Shown here in pieces: positions 1 to 6,676 of a stretch of DNA of 30,754 nucleotides. The stretch lies in contig CAYLJO010000053.1 in the NCBI GenBank assembly GCA_964383905.1, positions 1 to 30,754 of the forward strand, written 5' to 3'. Source of the DNA: CAYLJO01 sp964383905 (GTDB taxonomy: Bacteria; Acidobacteriota; Blastocatellia; Pyrinomonadales; Pyrinomonadaceae). The translations under genes were made by a program, and so were the position numbers. The stretch's first letter is position 1, and every line of letters starts with the position of its first letter. The notes beneath the pieces are model-generated. The model did no database searches. It had not been told where the DNA came from and worked only from the letters and a program-made list of their open reading frames with translations.

Positions 1-56
1 ATAGGATAAAGGTTTCCAATTTGCAATACTATATTTTGAGCCGCCGCAGGCTACTT

Positions 57-1646
57 TCAGGAGAATAAATAAAAGACCGCCTGAAAGAGGCCGATGAAAA
101 GCCCGATCGCCGCGCCGAACAGCTCAATGGTCTTCAAATGCTGCTGGGCGACCGAGAGCACCAGCGCCTCGAGTTTTTCGACCGGATATTCCGAGACCTT
201 CTTGCGCACGATGCCGCCGACGTCAAACTCGGCGATGGCTGTGGGCAAGCGGTCGCGTGCTGCGACGGTGATCCGCTCGGTGAGCGTCTCGCTCGCGCGC
301 TGGACTGTGTTTTCCGACACGTAATCGGCCAGGCGTCCGATGGGCGCGGCGAGCAGGCGCTCGATCTGGGTGCTCAGGATCGCATTGATGGAGCGTGCCG
401 TCTCGGCGCGCCCCATCGCGGCAAGCAGACTCCTGGCGAGCAGACTCTTGATGCGCGGCGCCGACTCCGGATTTAGGTGTTGCAACAGCGCGCGCAAAGT
501 ATGCGGGCGCAAACGCTCGATCGCGTCCGTCATGTAAGCGGAGACGGAAGTCGCCAACTCCGGGCTCTGCGCCAGTGCGAGGATGCGGCCCGCCACCTGC
601 TCTTTAATCATCGCCAGCTTATCGGGCGCAATATTGCCGACGATCTCGTTGAACGGGCGCGCCAGCACGTCGTCAATCGTCGCATTGATAAAAGCCTGGG
701 CCTCCTGCTCGAAGGCCGGCCCGTGCAGAAATTCTTCGACGCGGCGGGGCAGAGTTTTGTTGACCATCTCGTCAACCTCTCTGTGGATGCGCTCGCGCGA
801 GATGAAGATTTTTTTGAAGAATGAGAGCTGGCCGTAATACTCGTCGACTTCGCGTTTGATGAGCGAGCCGATCTGTGTGCGCGTCGTTCTACTCGTCGCG
901 ATCTCGGCGAGCTGGTGCACGACGGGCGGGACCTGCCGGTCAATCCGCTCTTTAATGAGATCGACGGTGTTAGTCGTAAACATTTCGGCGAGCGTCGCCT
1001 GGCTGTGTGCCAACTCGTCAAGCCGCGCGCCGATGAAATCACGAACCTTAGTCTCAAACACCGCCTCCTTCACGAGACGGCGAAAACGCTCTTCGATGAA
1101 TCGCAGGATCTGCTCGAAAGCCTCTTCGCTGACCGTATCCGACAGCCGCCGCGCCAGTAGCTCGTCGATCCGCCGGTCGATAAAGGAATTAATCGCCGCG
1201 GCGGTCTCCTCGCTCTTGAGCATCGCCGCAATGTGATCGGCGAGGCGGTACTGCAGGGCGGAGACGGCGTCCAGCACGGGCGCGCGCGCGCCGGCCGGGA
1301 GGGCCTCGACAAAAGACGGGTAGCTTGCGCCGAGCAGGTCGTTCGTGTAAGCGCTGACGAAACCTTCAACCTTGCGGCGAAAGAAATCGGTCTCAAACAG
1401 CGCATGCAGGACCGTTTCCTGCGAGACCAGCTCATTGCCGACGGCGTTGCCGATCGTTTGCGCGAGTCGCGCGCGATGGCGCGGGATCATGCCCTGCGGC
1501 CAGACGGTGATGCCGAAAAGCTTGATCGGCCGGTACGGGCGAAAAAGCATGAGGATCGCCAGCCATGCCGCCCCGTAACCGTGCGCGGTGGCGATGACGA
1601 CCCAGGCCAGAGCAACAAGTAGCTTTTTTGTCTGGATATCGATAAT
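57..1646 (-). CDS. DUF445 family membrane protein (YheB-like)
   Basis: The product resembles DUF445/YheB proteins, which have a hydrophobic N-terminus followed by the motif MLFRPYRP...LFG, a long helical middle with repeated ID-R-E-type segments, and a hydrophobic C-terminus; the last 25 residues (IELFGAAIGLFIGLFQAVFYLF) form the closing membrane segment. The function of the family is not well established; it is an inner-membrane-anchored, mostly coiled-helix protein. The frame is open upstream to an ATG at 1787, but that part looks non-coding in composition. An AAGGAG box at 1656-1651 sits just upstream of in-frame ATT (1646) and ATC (1643) codons, right before the first membrane segment, while the first in-frame ATG (1550) falls inside that segment. 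I therefore place the start at 1646 as a possible non-canonical start. The gene ends with TGA. Family call is fairly safe; the start is not. Confidence 0.75.
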   Translation of the reverse strand: MIDIQTKKLLVALAWVVIATAHGYGAAWLAILMLFRPYRPIKLFGITVWPQGMIPRHRARLAQTIGNAVGNELVSQETVLHALFETDFFRRKVEGFVSAYTNDLLGASYPSFVEALPAGARAPVLDAVSALQYRLADHIAAMLKSEETAAAINSFIDRRIDELLARRLSDTVSEEAFEQILRFIEERFRRLVKEAVFETKVRDFIGARLDELAHSQATLAEMFTTNTVDLIKERIDRQVPPVVHQLAEIATSRTTRTQIGSLIKREVDEYYGQLSFFKKIFISRERIHREVDEMVNKTLPRRVEEFLHGPAFEQEAQAFINATIDDVLARPFNEIVGNIAPDKLAMIKEQVAGRILALAQSPELATSVSAYMTDAIERLRPHTLRALLQHLNPESAPRIKSLLARSLLAAMGRAETARSINAILSTQIERLLAAPIGRLADYVSENTVQRASETLTERITVAARDRLPTAIAEFDVGGIVRKKVSEYPVEKLEALVLSVAQQHLKTIELFGAAIGLFIGLFQAVFYLFS

Positions 1647-1937
1647 AGTGCTCCTTACCGCTTCACAATGGAAAGTTTGGCCCGAACCTGCGAATGCTAA
1701 ACGCACTGGGCAAAGACAGTCAAATTTTTGAGTCGGAAGACAGGCAAGGCGCGGGGATAAGTAAGGTGCGCCCTGTCTTCGTCGCACCAGTTAGTATTTC
1801 TCAGCTGTACCCTCTATTGGCGCCGCCACTTTTGCGATGTGAGCAAGAAAATGGTAGAACTATTTCAGGATGATTGACCACTAGTACCGGGCCGTGCCGG
1901 TAAGCCATCCACACCTTAGATTTTGGAGGTAAGTCAA

Positions 1938-2390
1938 GTGAGTTTTCCGATCAGGTTGCCGCTGTCGGCAATGCTTTTGACCGCCGCGCTGGCGGTGTCT
2001 CTGGCCGGCGTGAAGAGCCGCGCGAACCCCCTTCCGCACGCCCCAGCGTATGCAACACAGAATGATGGTGTGCGGCGCATCACCCCGGCTGAGCTGAAGG
2101 ACGCTCAGAGCAAGGGCGCGGTCGTTCTGATTGATGTACGTAGCGAGCCGGTTTATAAAACGGGTCATATTAAGGGCGCGCTTTCAATCCCTTTGGATGA
2201 GTTCACCGCGCGCCTTAAAGAGCTGCCGCGTGACAAGATGATCGTCACCTACTGCTCTTGACCGAACGAACATTCAAGCGCCCGTGCGGTGCAGATCATG
2301 AAAGAGAAGGGTATGGATAACGCGGCCGCAGTACTCGGCGGCTATGATGCTTTAGTCAAAGCAGGTTTTTCGACCGAAGCCAGTAAGTAG
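1938..2390 (+). CDS. Selenocysteine-containing exported rhodanese-like protein, copy 1 (TGA at 2259-2261 read as Sec)
   Basis: This is a single rhodanese-like domain behind an N-terminal signal peptide (about residues 1-28, hydrophobic core SAMLLTAALAVSLAG). Domain landmarks are RRITPAEL, VVLIDVRSEPVYKTGHIKGA, the active-site strand MIVTYCS and, past the TGA, PNEHSSARA and AAAVLGGYDALVKAGF, ending at TAG 2388-2390. Without read-through the protein stops right after the catalytic Cys106 and loses the last helices of the fold; read-through restores a full domain of 150 residues. The TGA sits at residue 108, giving Cys-Ser-Sec, where relatives commonly carry a second Cys (CxC). A SECIS-type hairpin follows. 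The start is GTG 1938, with GGAGG at 1925-1929. A very similar gene follows 107 bp downstream. Rhodaneses move sulfane sulfur; a Cys-x-Sec pair suggests a thiol-redox or selenenylsulfide role in the periplasm. Rhodanese-type selenoproteins are known in bacteria; the substrate here is unknown. Confidence 0.85.
2278..2292 (+). promoter_or_regulatory. bSECIS hairpin of rhodanese copy 1
   Basis: Counting from the base after the TGA, GCGCC (+17 to +21) pairs with GGUGC (+27 to +31) through five pairs, one of them G-U, closing the 5-nt loop CGUGC. The loop has a G in its first two positions and lies 16-37 nt from the TGA, which matches the published bacterial SECIS pattern recognised by SelB. The hairpin lies inside the coding sequence. 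Confidence 0.8.
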
Positions 2391-2497
2391 CTTAAGACAC
2401 GGAGGGCGACCGTGGGCCACAAAAAAGTGCTGTTCGCCCCGCGGCCGATCCCCCCTTCCTCCGCTTATCGGATCCTTGAATTACGGAGACTAATCGA

Positions 2498-2989
2498 ATG
2501 CGACCTCTTATCTTACTTTCAGCCGCGATCATACTTGCCGTCCTCGCACTAACAGCATGTAATTCAAATGAACAGACCCGCGCGGCAAATACGAACACGA
2601 CGCGCATCCCCGCCGCTGACGCCACCTCGCCGTCGCCCGTAGCGCAAACGGCGCAGAGCGATGGCGTGCGCCGCATCACTCCGGCCGAGCTGCATGATGC
2701 TCTGGATAAAGGCGGCGCGGTGGTGATCGACGTGCGCAATGAGGATTCGTACAAGGCCGGACACATCAGGGGCGCGCGCTCGATACCTGTCAACGATTTC
2801 CTGTCGCACGTTGATGAGCTGCCGCGTGACAAGATGATCGTCACCTACTGCTCTTGACCGAACGAACATTCAAGCGCCGGTGCGGTGCTAAACTTGAAAA
2901 CCAAAGGTATAGATAACGCCGCCGCACTACTCGGCGGCTACGAGGGCTGGGTGAAAGCAGGATACCCGACGGAAACCGGTAAAAAGTAG
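2498..2989 (+). CDS. Selenocysteine-containing rhodanese-like lipoprotein, copy 2 (TGA at 2855-2857 read as Sec)
   Basis: This is a paralogue of the upstream gene with a different export signal: a lipoprotein signal peptide with lipobox LTAC (Cys21), then a Thr/Ala/Ser/Pro-rich spacer to about residue 50. The rhodanese-like domain runs from about 53 to 160 (RRITPAELHDAL, VVIDVRNEDSYKAGHIRGA, MIVTYCS, then Sec120, PNEHSSAGA, ALLGGYEGWVKAGYP) and ends at TAG 2987-2989, for 163 residues. The TGA is at the same position as in copy 1, again giving Cys-Ser-Sec. The start ATG 2498 follows GGAG at a good distance. The 44 codons after the TGA remain open and keep the family motifs despite many substitutions relative to copy 1, which argues against a decayed pseudogene. 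The likely place of action is the periplasmic face of a membrane. The redox or sulfur-transfer role is inferred from the family. Confidence 0.85.
2874..2888 (+). promoter_or_regulatory. bSECIS hairpin of rhodanese copy 2
   Basis: The same GCGCC/GGUGC stem occurs at +17 to +21 and +27 to +31 after the TGA, with loop GGUGC. An outer UUCAA/UUGAA helix can extend it (left arm just before the stem, right arm 5 nt after it); that extension is not present in copy 1. Confidence 0.8.
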
Positions 2990-3076
2990 AGGCGCGGGGA
3001 CCGAAGGAGAAGGGGAGACGGGGCGACCCGGGAGATCTCCGTTTATCGCCGCTCCGTGGTGTCCCCTCGCCCCTTT

Positions 3077-4042
3077 CTATATCTGCGGCACCGGTTCTGT
3101 GACGAGGGCGGGGACGGGCGTGACAACCCTGCCCGAAGGCACGCAGAGCACCGGGCACGGAGCATTGCGCACGACGCGTTCGATGTCCGGGCCGAGGACG
3201 GGTGCCCCGCCGAACAGCGACGCGTGCACGCTCGTGCCGATCACAATCAAATCAACATCTATCTCGGTCGCCAGCCGCACGACCTCGGCGTAGGGCCGCC
3301 CCTCCCTGATGTGTGTGATGGCGCGGCTGCGAGACTCACGCGTGAACACGGCCATGCGCTCCTGTACGTACTCCCGTAACCGCGAGAGCGATTGGCCGGC
3401 GCTCTCCGGGAAGATATCCGCCATCTGTTCCATGTAATCGCCGATCACGTAGATGACGTGAAGCTCCGAGCGCGTGCGGCTGGCGAGATCCGCCGCCACC
3501 TGCGCGGCGGCGTTGGCCGACGCCCTGAAGTTTGTCGCCAGCAGCACCCGGTTCAAACGCAGCTCCGTGTGGCTGTCCCTGTGCTCGACGAAATCCCTCT
3601 GCGGCGGCCGGATCGTCAGCACCGGGCACGGCGCTTCGGCGATGATCTCTTCGGCAGTCGAGCCCCATAGCGCGCGTGAGAGACCTTTGCGGCCATGCGT
3701 GACGATTGTCATGAGGTCTATCTCATAGTCGCGGACGGCGCGGGCGATTTGGGGCGCCGGCTCGCCTTCGATAATCACCGGATCAACCTCCAGACCATCC
3801 AACAGCGGGTCGGCAAGCAGCTCCTTGACCTGGGAGCGTAACTGCTGGAGCCATCTCGACTCCGGCTCCTCGAAAGCGCGGTCGGGCAACGTGAGCAGGT
3901 TCGCCGGGACACTGCCGCTCTGCACGCTGAAGAGGACGACGCGCCCGCCCCCTTCGCGCGCAAACGCTGCCGCATACTTCAAGGCCGCACGCGCGTGCAG
4001 CGTAAAATCTGTCGGAAACAGAATATTTCTAAATGGATACAT
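3077..4042 (-). CDS. Tandem-domain universal stress protein (UspA family)
   Basis: Two Usp domains are fused in 321 residues. The first (about 1-147) starts FRNILFPTDFT and ends with HGRKGLSRALWGS followed by APCPVLTIRPP, the usual nucleotide-binding glycine pattern and closing strand. The second (about 160-300) starts NRVLLATNFRASANAA and ends VIGTSV...NAPCPVLCVPS; its glycine loop is degenerate (SVHASLFGGAPVLG), so ATP binding may be kept only by the first domain. Tandem Usp proteins are cytoplasmic and help survival under starvation, redox or respiratory stress. The gene is convergent with the Sec rhodanese pair. No clear Shine-Dalgarno box precedes ATG 4042, so translation initiation may be weak or leaderless. 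Confidence 0.9.
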   Translation of the reverse strand: MYPFRNILFPTDFTLHARAALKYAAAFAREGGGRVVLFSVQSGSVPANLLTLPDRAFEEPESRWLQQLRSQVKELLADPLLDGLEVDPVIIEGEPAPQIARAVRDYEIDLMTIVTHGRKGLSRALWGSTAEEIIAEAPCPVLTIRPPQRDFVEHRDSHTELRLNRVLLATNFRASANAAAQVAADLASRTRSELHVIYVIGDYMEQMADIFPESAGQSLSRLREYVQERMAVFTRESRSRAITHIREGRPYAEVVRLATEIDVDLIVIGTSVHASLFGGAPVLGPDIERVVRNAPCPVLCVPSGRVVTPVPALVTEPVPQI

Positions 4043-4085
4043 AACAGTTCAAAAGTAAATAAGCAGAAAGTAAGGGTGAATTTTG

Positions 4086-4230
4086 CCAGAGTCTATTCAT
4101 TCTGAGATAGCCCCTGCAGGGGCGACCATTTGCAGCTCAGGACGTGAGTCCTGGGTCGTTAGTAAGCGGTGATCCCCAGCCCTGGAAGGGCGAAAGAACC
4201 CTCTTCCGACTGACCATGAATAGATCCTGG
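4086..4230. repeat. Inverted-repeat-bounded element with three internal hairpins (REP/MITE-like)
   Basis: The left end CCAGAGTCTATTCAT (4086-4100) is matched in reverse complement at the right end (4216-4230) at 13 of 15 positions, with TCTATTCAT exact. Inside are GCCCCTGCAGGGGC, CAGGACGTGAGTCCTG and a third imperfect hairpin GCCCTGGAAGGGC. This looks like a non-coding palindromic mobile repeat. The rest of the 4043-4449 gap shows nothing I can name. Confidence 0.55.
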
Positions 4231-4449
4231 AATTTCCCACCGCACTCTTACCTTTCACATCTCTACTTTCCTTTCTCGCATCTTTTCTAACGTATTACTA
4301 CAGCGGTTGGCGATTGCGTGTCGCTCTCCTTCGCCTTGCTTAGCGCCCTGGCGTGATATTTCTTGGCCGTCATCGCCACCGGATACAGCCAACTTCAAAC
4401 GGCTATAAAGTATATTCCGTAACCGTTCAGTTCGGTGCACGTGACATAT

Positions 4450-5466
4450 TTAGAAATTGCACGGTGAAATTAGCGCCGGCACCGGTGTTGGCACGGTATC
4501 CCGGAATTTAATGGACTCCCGGCGCATGGCGGCGACTTGCGCTTCGACATCCTCAGGTGTGAGAACAGTCCCGGCTCTGTAGAATACCCAGTCAATGTCT
4601 TCCCCGTACTGTCGGACACCGCGCTCCTTAACCATCCCGTCCTTGATAAACCAGAGGTTAAAATTTATCGACATCAGAGACCGCGGATAATAGCGCCCGC
4701 CATGCTCGGCCAGCAATTTGCCGTCGACAAAATATTTCACCTTTTGAGCGGCAACTTGAGTAACCAGGATATGCCAACCCTGCCGGCCGCCGCCAATGGA
4801 ATTAAAGATATTATCTTTCTTCCAATTCGGCTCCGGGCTGAACGTCCTCCAGGTGGTCATAAACAAGGCCGGGCCGCTGCTGCCCCAACCGCCATGAGGA
4901 AGGTATTCGAAATCCAACTCGCTGTAGTCGGGATCCATCGGCGCCTTCAACGGGCTGATGGTATAAAAGCTTTCTACGAGTTGATCGCCGCCTGGCCCCG
5001 AAACCGGAGTATCAGTAAACCGGACACGAGCGGCATAAGTCCCATCCAGGTATTTGCGCTGATGGCAGATCTGAGTCTGGTAGGTATGGGCACCTGTGCC
5101 GTCGGTGGAAGAGGTCATGCGCAGTAGCCGGTTGCCCGGCCGGGCCGGGTCCTCGAGGAATGAGACGCCCTCTTTCCGCCAGGCCGCGCCGGGCACCCCC
5201 GGCCAGCCATCTGCCGTGCGAATGATCCAGCCATGCCTGCTTAGTCCCTCGTCATCGGAGTAGTCAAAGTCATCGAATAGAAGTTGAGGCGTTGGCTGCG
5301 CGGCCCGGGACGTCCCGAGGGGGCCAGACAAAATGGTGCTGCCGGTCAGAATCGCGCGGGCTGCCGGATCAGTGGCTGATGCGGTTCTGGTGGTATGGCC
5401 GCCCCCTCTGACCAAGAGCAGTGTGAGGCACAGGATCGTCACGGATAATGTCGGAGAACTCTTCAC
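4450..5466 (-). CDS. Secreted GH16-like (concanavalin A-like) glycan hydrolase or binding protein
   Basis: The protein has 338 residues. The N-terminus carries a signal peptide (about 1-28, hydrophobic core LSVTILCLTLLLV). From about residue 60 it has the layout of a family 16 glycoside hydrolase jelly roll: LLFDDFDY, RLLRMTSST, YAARVRFTD, the sequence YSELDFEY at 181-188, then WHILVTQVAAQKVKYFVDGK and a C-terminal IDWVFYRAG strand. E183-L-D-F-E187 fits the GH16 catalytic signature E-[ILV]-D-x-E, with nucleophile and acid/base Glu retained, so an active beta-glucanase or galactanase-type enzyme is plausible; the substrate cannot be told. The start is GTG 5466 with GGAGAG upstream. It is a single-gene unit with no polysaccharide-utilisation neighbours. 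Confidence 0.65.
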   Translation of the reverse strand: MKSSPTLSVTILCLTLLLVRGGGHTTRTASATDPAARAILTGSTILSGPLGTSRAAQPTPQLLFDDFDYSDDEGLSRHGWIIRTADGWPGVPGAAWRKEGVSFLEDPARPGNRLLRMTSSTDGTGAHTYQTQICHQRKYLDGTYAARVRFTDTPVSGPGGDQLVESFYTISPLKAPMDPDYSELDFEYLPHGGWGSSGPALFMTTWRTFSPEPNWKKDNIFNSIGGGRQGWHILVTQVAAQKVKYFVDGKLLAEHGGRYYPRSLMSINFNLWFIKDGMVKERGVRQYGEDIDWVFYRAGTVLTPEDVEAQVAAMRRESIKFRDTVPTPVPALISPCNF

Positions 5467-5660
5467 GGCTTGGGCCTCTCCCGGTCGGGTGTCGGAGTGA
5501 AAGGGCGGCGATGCGCACGGCGAAGGGCGCCCGCCTTACCACCGGTTGCGGCACATATCGAGCACATTAGGCATTGAGGAAGAGCATAACGGGAATGATG
5601 GTTGCTGTCTATCTTTTAACCTTCGGACTTCTGAACGGTCACCATATTCCTAACAGATTC

Positions 5661-6443
5661 CTATAACACGCGTGTGCCCGCAATGCGATCAAGCTGCGGC
5701 GCGAGTTCGAATTGCGCCAGCGCCGTCTGCCGCCTGCGTGCCAGCACCGCGAGTTCGGGCACCACACGCTCACGCACTTGGCGTCCACCGCTTCCCCTTG
5801 CGAGCCTATCAACTACGCGGCGCAGACATCCGCTTACCCCCGTCACGTATGTCTTTATGCTCGGTCGCTGATGAATGCGAACCACGCCGTCGGCATACTC
5901 AAAACGGCCCGCTGACGGGTCGAGAAACGGGTAATCGTCGGCTAATTCCAGCCGCGCCGAACGAAATGCCGCAGCGAAATCCGCGCCGGCGCCGGACGCC
6001 GCACGTTCCACCGCCGCGATCAACTCACCGCTCACGCCCAAGAGGTCGCGCCATTCAATCTCCTCCTCTGATAAACCAATCACCCCGGTCTCCTCCGACT
6101 GCCCGCCCGCCTCTTTTACCGCAGTCGCTGCGGGCGCGTCCGTCATCACATTTTCCGTCACCAACTCGTAAACGCTGACGAGGCCGCCGGCCTCCCTGGC
6201 GCGCACGAGCAAGCGTTGCAGTGCCGCTTCGCCTACCCCCTCACGCCCCGTCCTGTAGTCTGTCTCGCGCACGTGCGGCGCGCTTTGAGCATCCAGGAAA
6301 ACATCCGCGTCATACTCGTCAAGCTCGACGTGAACGTACCCGACAAATCCACGCTGCTGTAAATAACGGAGCAGGGCAGCGAGATTAACAAAAGTCGTGT
6401 CCAGGTTCTCGTACACCGGACGAGATTTCGCGTCTGTCTGCAT
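5661..6443 (-). CDS. Conserved hypothetical protein, 260 aa
   Basis: I do not recognise a characterised family. The start is taken at ATG 6443 (MQTDAKSRP); the frame is open further upstream to 6740, but that part runs through an inverted repeat and has low-complexity composition. The first 90 residues (NLDTTFVNLAALLRYLQQRGFVGYVHVEL...ADVFLDAQ) weakly resemble DUF4388/PATAN-type domains, which have an LxxLLxxL helix followed by a 'G.v.v' strand pair and a 'G.A...ll' helix. The C-terminal part (about 180-260) is a second Arg-rich helical and beta region. There is no signal peptide or membrane segment, so it is probably cytoplasmic. It is divergent from the permease gene. Confidence that it is a gene is good; a function cannot be given. 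Confidence 0.6.
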   Translation of the reverse strand: MQTDAKSRPVYENLDTTFVNLAALLRYLQQRGFVGYVHVELDEYDADVFLDAQSAPHVRETDYRTGREGVGEAALQRLLVRAREAGGLVSVYELVTENVMTDAPAATAVKEAGGQSEETGVIGLSEEEIEWRDLLGVSGELIAAVERAASGAGADFAAAFRSARLELADDYPFLDPSAGRFEYADGVVRIHQRPSIKTYVTGVSGCLRRVVDRLARGSGGRQVRERVVPELAVLARRRQTALAQFELAPQLDRIAGTRVL

Positions 6444-6479
6444 GTGTATCCCTGACCGAGCGCTGAAGCGGCGCGCGCG

Positions 6480-6606
6480 GCGGAGTCTAACAAGGCAAAA
6501 GGAAAAAGTAAAAAGGTAAAAGTAGGGGTCACAGATAAATTTATTAAAAGTGGTTTCCGCCCTCCTTTTACCTTTGCCTTCTTTAGTTTGCCTTGTTAGA
6601 CTCCGC
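6480..6606. repeat. 20-bp perfect inverted repeat around an A/T-rich spacer
   Basis: GCGGAGTCTAACAAGGCAAA at 6480-6499 is repeated exactly in reverse complement at 6587-6606. Inside it the pair AAAGGTAAAAG (near 6512) and CTTTTACCTTT (near 6565) continues the symmetry imperfectly. It lies between two divergent genes, so it could be a cruciform, a bidirectional control site or a small MITE remnant. Confidence 0.75.
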
Positions 6607-6676
6607 ACCCAAAACCGGCGCAAAGAGCGCATCACGAGCGCCGGGGAATTCACACCACGCTTCTGGAGACAAAACC

